A stretch of DNA of 10,481 nt from Hyphochytrium catenoides. Lineage: Eukaryota > Sar > Hyphochytriomycetes > Hyphochytriales > Hyphochytriaceae. The stretch is from positions 1-10,481 of the forward strand of contig FLMG01000774.1 of assembly GCA_900088475.1 (NCBI GenBank), read 5' to 3'. Under the pieces are notes generated by a model that made no database searches, was not told the DNA's origin, and worked only from the letters and a program-made list of their open reading frames with translations. Made by a program: the position numbers and the translations under genes. Shown in pieces: positions 6,408 through 10,481 of the stretch (within the stretch, counting starts at the first letter, position 1; each line of letters starts with the position of its first letter).

Positions 6408-8975
6408 ATGAATCTCTCTAACTTCTTGCTTGCGGCCGCATTGGCCGCAACAGCCTTCTTTGTCCCATCCCCCGCTGAGGCAAAGCCCGATGGCTCACCG
6501 AAATGTCTTGTGAATCCCTCTGTGTTTCTGAAAGTCCATAAGAACTTTCAACAGCCAGACGTCTTCCCAGGGACACTGAAGGTGCAGTCGGCCACTTATG
6601 ACCCTCAGGGCACAGATCCCATTGTCATTGAGATCGCTACAAAGGATCAACAGCCCTGGAAGGGTCTTCTGCTTTACGTGGCAGAAGGTAGTCCGGTCAC
6701 TTTTTCGGAGAAAAACGGTGATACCCGGGCACGACACGCAGGTACCTTTATCCGGCTAGATCCATCTTTCAAGCCAATGGAAGAGAGCATCTGCGCTTCT
6801 GAGTCTATAAGCGTTATAAACGACACACCGCAGAAGGACGGCTCCAGAGAGGCTTCAACCATCACGCATGCCAGTGAAGCGGACAAGGCAACTGTCAAGT
6901 TCTATTGGATGCCTCCCAAGAATGGCATTGGCGCAATGACGATCACTGGTATGATGGCTTTGGGAGGCCCGGGGAAGCCATGGGGTGTTCTTCCCCAGGT
7001 AACACTGACACCCAAGACTGGACCGGCCAACGGTGGCGTAGCTCAGCCAGAACTTGACACCAAGCCAGCCCCGGAACCTAGCGTAATATTGGGTCCTTCC
7101 GCAATGCCCATGGTCCGTCCAGTGGATCCTCCCGCCCTTCCACCAATCGACACGCCCAAGGTTTCCAGCTCCGTTCCTTCTCCTGCTGATTATTCTAGTA
7201 GTTCTGAAGCAACGGACAGCATGCCTATTGGCCCCGCAACCGGACCATTCCCTGCTCCTCCTTGCGAGGGCAATGTTCAATCTCAATCAACGAAGCCTGG
7301 CTGCCAGGCAGTCAACTGCCCAAAGACAAAGCTGAGGTGGGTCTCAGATCAGGTGGCGCTGGATATGGTCGGATACTTGCTCACCAAGCTCAAGGGGAAG
7401 TGTAAGGATCCTCTCTCGTTTCCACCCAGTGAGCCGAGAACAGACACCAGGACGGCACCAGATCTCTCAACTAGTGACTCAGCACTTGTCTCACCAAACC
7501 CATCACCAGCACCAGTTATCGAGCCACCAGCTCTAAACGGTGAGCCATCGCCGATGGTCCCTGGTACTCCAGGGCCGAACGTCGCAGAAGAATCGCAGGT
7601 TTCAACCAGTGCCTCCTCCGGCTCACCAAGTCCATCACCTCCAATCGTTCTTCCTGGCACTCCAAAGCCAGTGGTTGCAGCTCCAGAAGTGCCACAGCTC
7701 TCTTCCAGTGCAGGCGCAATAGGAGGGTCGCCGCCAGTGTCAGTGGAACCAGTTGGGCCACCCGCCATAGCAGATAAGCCACCAATGGTTCTCCCTGGCA
7801 CCCCAAGGCCAGTCGTTGCAGCTCCAGAAGGGCCACAGCTATCTGGCAGTGCAAGCTCAGCAGGTGCGTCACCGCCCGTGTCAGTGGACCCAGTTGAGCC
7901 ACCCACCATAGTAGATGAGCCAGCCATAGTTCTCCCTGGCACCCCAAGGCCAGTGGTTGCAGCTCCAGAAGGGCCACAGCTATCTGCCAGTGCAGGGTTA
8001 ACAGGTGCGTCACCGCCCGTGGCAGTGGACCCAGTTGAGCCAGCAATAGTTCTCCCTGGCACCCCAAAGCCCGTTGTTGAAGCTCCAAAAGAATCCACGA
8101 CGGGTCCTTTTCCTGATGGCCAGAATGTTGAACAAGAGCTGACAAGAAGGTCTCTCTCCATGCACCAAGGTCTTAGGAAGCTCACCTTTGGTGCACATGA
8201 AGGATTAGGTGGCCTCACTGGGCACTTGCAAGCAAAGCTGGAAACCGGTCTCTTTGGGAGTAATACAGGCAGGCAACAGGAGTACCAGAGCGGCGGCACC
8301 GTCTCAACGGACGGCAATGCACGGGATACTGCCCAGACCAGCACCTTGACGTCTCTTGCTTTGGGCCGTGATGTCGGTCACAGTGCCTACACTCAGACAA
8401 CCACTGGAGTCGCAAATCCGCCGGTCGTTGAAAGAGAGAACTTTGTCACACCAGTGAAGCCTGTGAGTGCTGGCATAGGCGCAGGCACTCTCACAGGGTC
8501 TACTTCCGTTACCAAAGAGAGCGACGTAGAAGCTATGAGTACTGCCGCTGCCCCTTCCCCTGTCGTGGCTACCGGTGACTACTCTGGAGAATGTGAATCT
8601 TCTTGTGAGCAAGTCGAGCATAAGTGCGAGACAGGAGGTTCCTGGGTTACGGAGGAGGATGCACTCGACATTGTCGAGCACTTACTGAAAGTCATGAAGC
8701 TAGGGAGACTGCGACGAGTTAAGACTTCTGGTGGCTCAGGGACAACCGCGCCCACCCCTGCGCCCACCCCTGGCGCAACAGGGAGTAGCATCACCACTTC
8801 TACCAGCATCAATACGCCTAACAGTAAGACGTCTGGAGCCTTTGCTTCTGCCAGCAGCAATGGCGTGACTGTGACAGCGTCATCCGAACCCCAGAAGGAG
8901 GACGACTATAAAACGAGAGCGAGGCGACAGCTCAGAGAGCGGATAGTGGCACTCTTGGATGGACTAGATGACTAG
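6408..8975 (+). CDS. Secreted Reeler-domain protein with Pro/Ser-rich tandem repeats and a duplicated Cys/Trp module
   Basis: The product is 855 aa from an ATG at 6408 (G at -3), in one uninterrupted exon. Residues 1-25 are a signal peptide with likely cleavage after PSPAEA. Residues about 30-195 resemble a Reeler domain: an early Cys33, WKGLLLY (84-90), AGTF (111-114), Cys129, TITH (151-154), KFYWMPP (164-170) and GIGAMTITG (173-181); Cys33 and Cys129 could form the domain disulphide. A Pro-rich linker leads to a Cys/Trp module (286-332). Residues 384-562 hold tandem repeats beginning VLPGTP. Residues 563-720 are Thr/Ser/Gly-rich. A second Cys/Trp module spans 729-764, followed by an APTPAPTP hinge and a charged, helical C-terminus. 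There is no transmembrane segment or GPI signal, so it should be extracellular or in the wall or matrix. Reeler domains occur in animal matrix and ferric-chelate-reductase-like proteins, but the function here is unknown. Confidence 0.85.
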   Translation: MNLSNFLLAAALAATAFFVPSPAEAKPDGSPKCLVNPSVFLKVHKNFQQPDVFPGTLKVQSATYDPQGTDPIVIEIATKDQQPWKGLLLYVAEGSPVTFSEKNGDTRARHAGTFIRLDPSFKPMEESICASESISVINDTPQKDGSREASTITHASEADKATVKFYWMPPKNGIGAMTITGMMALGGPGKPWGVLPQVTLTPKTGPANGGVAQPELDTKPAPEPSVILGPSAMPMVRPVDPPALPPIDTPKVSSSVPSPADYSSSSEATDSMPIGPATGPFPAPPCEGNVQSQSTKPGCQAVNCPKTKLRWVSDQVALDMVGYLLTKLKGKCKDPLSFPPSEPRTDTRTAPDLSTSDSALVSPNPSPAPVIEPPALNGEPSPMVPGTPGPNVAEESQVSTSASSGSPSPSPPIVLPGTPKPVVAAPEVPQLSSSAGAIGGSPPVSVEPVGPPAIADKPPMVLPGTPRPVVAAPEGPQLSGSASSAGASPPVSVDPVEPPTIVDEPAIVLPGTPRPVVAAPEGPQLSASAGLTGASPPVAVDPVEPAIVLPGTPKPVVEAPKESTTGPFPDGQNVEQELTRRSLSMHQGLRKLTFGAHEGLGGLTGHLQAKLETGLFGSNTGRQQEYQSGGTVSTDGNARDTAQTSTLTSLALGRDVGHSAYTQTTTGVANPPVVERENFVTPVKPVSAGIGAGTLTGSTSVTKESDVEAMSTAAAPSPVVATGDYSGECESSCEQVEHKCETGGSWVTEEDALDIVEHLLKVMKLGRLRRVKTSGGSGTTAPTPAPTPGATGSSITTSTSINTPNSKTSGAFASASSNGVTVTASSEPQKEDDYKTRARRQLRERIVALLDGLDD
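7263..7403 (+). other. First Cys/Trp helical module of the Reeler protein
   Basis: These codons encode residues 286-332, with Cys at 286, 299, 304 and 332. The core WVSDQVALDMVGYLLTKLK (311-329) looks like one amphipathic helix. It resembles the module at 8592-8699 of the same gene and is preceded by TGPFP (278-282), a motif seen again after the tandem repeats (565-569). I know no named domain with this pattern. Confidence 0.6.
7557..8087 (+). repeat. In-frame tandem repeats, 47/47/40 codons
   Basis: Units begin with GTTCTxCCTGGCAC at 7647, 7788, 7929 and 8049, giving periods of 141, 141 and 120 bp (47, 47 and 40 codons). Each starts VLPGTPxPVV, continues with APExPQLS and ends in an SPPVxVxPV segment. 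The third full unit lacks 7 codons near its end. A degenerate first unit begins at 7557 (VPGTPGPNV), 90 bp before the next, and the fourth clear unit is cut off after EAP. High nucleotide similarity between units two and three points to recent duplication. Confidence 0.9.
8592..8699 (+). other. Second Cys/Trp helical module of the Reeler protein
   Basis: These codons encode residues 729-764, with Cys at 729, 733 and 740, followed by WVTEEDALDIVEHLLKVMK (746-764). Aligned with residues 311-329, the shared positions are W, V, A, L, D, V, L, L and the final K, with conservative changes at most other places. The basic stretch RLRRVK follows directly. The module probably forms a small disulphide-linked helical unit; this is inferred. 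Confidence 0.6.
8748..8771 (+). repeat. Two tandem 12-bp units in the coding region
   Basis: GCGCCCACCCCT occurs twice in a row and encodes APTPAPTP, a short stiff hinge just after the second Cys/Trp module. It is a small perfect repeat, probably from slippage. Confidence 0.8.
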
Positions 8976-10481
8976 GAACAGATGAGGGCTTGACAGGACA
9001 TGAGTCCCTACTGCATGTAAATAGATAATAGCAGGCTTCTTTGATTATAGAAAACATAGGAATACCTGACCAGTCAAATCCATGGAGCTCAATTCATCTC
9101 TCTTTCTTTCTTCTACTCCTCATCGGTACTCACCAGACTCTATAAAGAGAAGCTGAGGCAACGTTGAAGCGCATTTCCATGCGAAGAGGAGAGAGAGAGG
9201 ACGCCTCCATAACCATTGGGATCTACGCCTCTGATGATGAAAGAGAGAAAAGAGGAAAGACAGTCCGGCGGATCTCTGTTCCCTGTCTCCAGATGACGGG
9301 GAGATCTCCCATAGAGAGAAGCAGTCCCACGAGGTCCGTCAGCATGTAGATGATGCGCCAGAAAGAAGAGTAGCGCAAGTGAATCAAGCTAGGGCGATGA
9401 CATAGTTAGTCGTAGAGTTTGCATGCGACTACATAGCATAGAGCTCTGTGTGCACATGAGAAGAAAGATTGACGGGGAGTGTGAGACAGCAAAAGTCACA
9501 TTGTCTGCATAGCCTGCAAGATCGTTGGGTCATAGTAAGGAGGCCTATCAAACGGCAGTACATAGAGAGTCGCAGCCAACGTCAACGCATCAAAGACACT
9601 CCGGATTCTGGCCGTGTCTGATGAGTTGCCACAGGTTCAGTAACGGTCGAACTATCGCTTAGATCCACCTTGAGGTTTTGCCATCAGTCCAGAGAGATCC
9701 TGGTCAAACATAGCTAAGGCACTGAATTCATGATGCTCAAGAAGACAAGTGGGGAGACACTATGAAACAAGCGCCAAGGAGCAACTGTCCTTCCTCTAAC
9801 TAGCGTTCACATGACATCCTGTCAATGAGCACGACAAGCAGATCGCTAAGTATTCAGGTAATCATCGCAGTTCAACATCCAACGAAAAGCAAGGTTCCGC
9901 TTCTTAGTGAAGTCAGCAGTCAACAGAAGATAGAACTACATAGTAGAGGGAGAGCAAAGCGTTGGAGATGATAAAGCACGCCAGCTTGACGCAGATCAGC
10001 CAACTGTACGAGAGGTACGGTGACCGGAAGACTAGAAAGAAGCCAAAGGTAAACTAGAGCGCGGGTGTGAGAGGGTAACATCTTCTGTCTCCTAGAGAGA
10101 TAGAAGCTTGACATGCAAGACTTGTACCTTTGTCTTACCAAGGTAACAGAAACGCAGAGAGATGCTCAGCAGGTTACGGAAAGCCAATGCTCTCAGGAAC
10201 ACTAGATGCGGCTCAGAAGAAGGCAGTGCAGGGAGACACTGGTCATCTCCAATCTTTGCTCTGGCTCTACGTGGTGGCGCATTATATCGCTGCGTCTCTA
10301 GCTGAGCATCTGCTATTTGAAGGAGACATAATCTCTATCAGCCTCGCAAGCCGAGCTTCCACTTGAATTTGAAGACAGAAAGATGTGAGCAAGGCGATGA
10401 TGGAGATGGTGAAGAGTGGAGAGGGAGCAGAGAGAGAGAGAAGAGAAAGAGAGATAAGAAAGAGAGAGAGATAAGAAAGAG
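8976..10481. other. 3' flank of the Reeler gene and gene-free region
   Basis: No gene is supported here. TGCATGTAAATAG near 9012-9024 could act in 3'-end formation of the Reeler gene, as TGTAA signals do in some algae, but this is weak. The remaining frames are short and most lack an ATG. One + strand frame near 10130-10366 encodes a hydrophobic segment, LLWLYVVAHYIAASL, but has only an internal ATG and no recognisable family. The region becomes purine-rich at 9177-9262 and again at the right edge. Confidence 0.5.
10412..10481. repeat. GA-rich tract running off the window edge
   Basis: The last 70 bases are a purine-rich run on the + strand with GAGAGA and GATAAGAAAGAGAGA units; the latter occurs twice near 10451-10481. 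It resembles the tracts at the left side of the window and continues beyond the end. Confidence 0.75.

Noticed and set aside
7349-8344. A 331-codon open frame on the minus strand inside the Reeler gene
   Set aside because: It lies exactly opposite the Pro/Ser-rich repeat region, whose codon pattern keeps the reverse frame free of stops. The product is a low-complexity Gly/Ser/Thr mirror of the repeats.

Overview
The window looks like nuclear DNA of a eukaryote with few or no introns and middling GC. Two long single-exon genes lie far apart on the + strand, surrounded by long non-coding stretches with purine- or pyrimidine-rich microsatellites. There is no bacterial-style gene packing, and I saw no operon, tRNA, rRNA or CRISPR array. 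Both gene products look animal- or protist-like in architecture: one is a single-pass membrane protein, the other a secreted multi-domain protein. An intron-poor alga such as a red alga, or an alveolate such as a chromerid, would fit, but the sequence alone does not settle the lineage.

Layout. Positions 1-2400 hold no convincing gene. They consist of GA-rich tracts (about 180-970), a CT tract (1529-1709), a second CT tract (1942-2022) and GA-rich DNA again (2180-2396), so the purine strand switches twice. Positions 2450-2690 are a CT-rich leader with a possible GC box and inverted CCAAT box. Gene 1 (2692-3546, 284 aa) has a short acidic cytoplasmic tail, one transmembrane helix and a C-terminal DUF4142 domain, a helical domain known mainly from bacteria. 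Positions 3547-6407 contain no intact gene. They hold a long imperfect inverted repeat (4015-4187) with an extra half copy beside it, and possible fragments of a decayed retroelement. Gene 2 (6408-8975, 855 aa) has a signal peptide, a Reeler-like domain, a Pro/Ser-rich stalk with 47-residue tandem repeats, and a small Cys/Trp helical module present twice, once on each side of the stalk. Positions 8976-10481 show no supported gene and end in a GA-rich tract.

The two genes are not visibly co-regulated: they are 2.9 kb apart and have different upstream regions. They do share a theme, since both appear to place a domain outside the cytoplasm. The most interesting features are the bacterial-type DUF4142 domain on a eukaryotic membrane anchor, and the duplicated, apparently unnamed W-V-x-x-x-x-A-L-D module in the Reeler protein.
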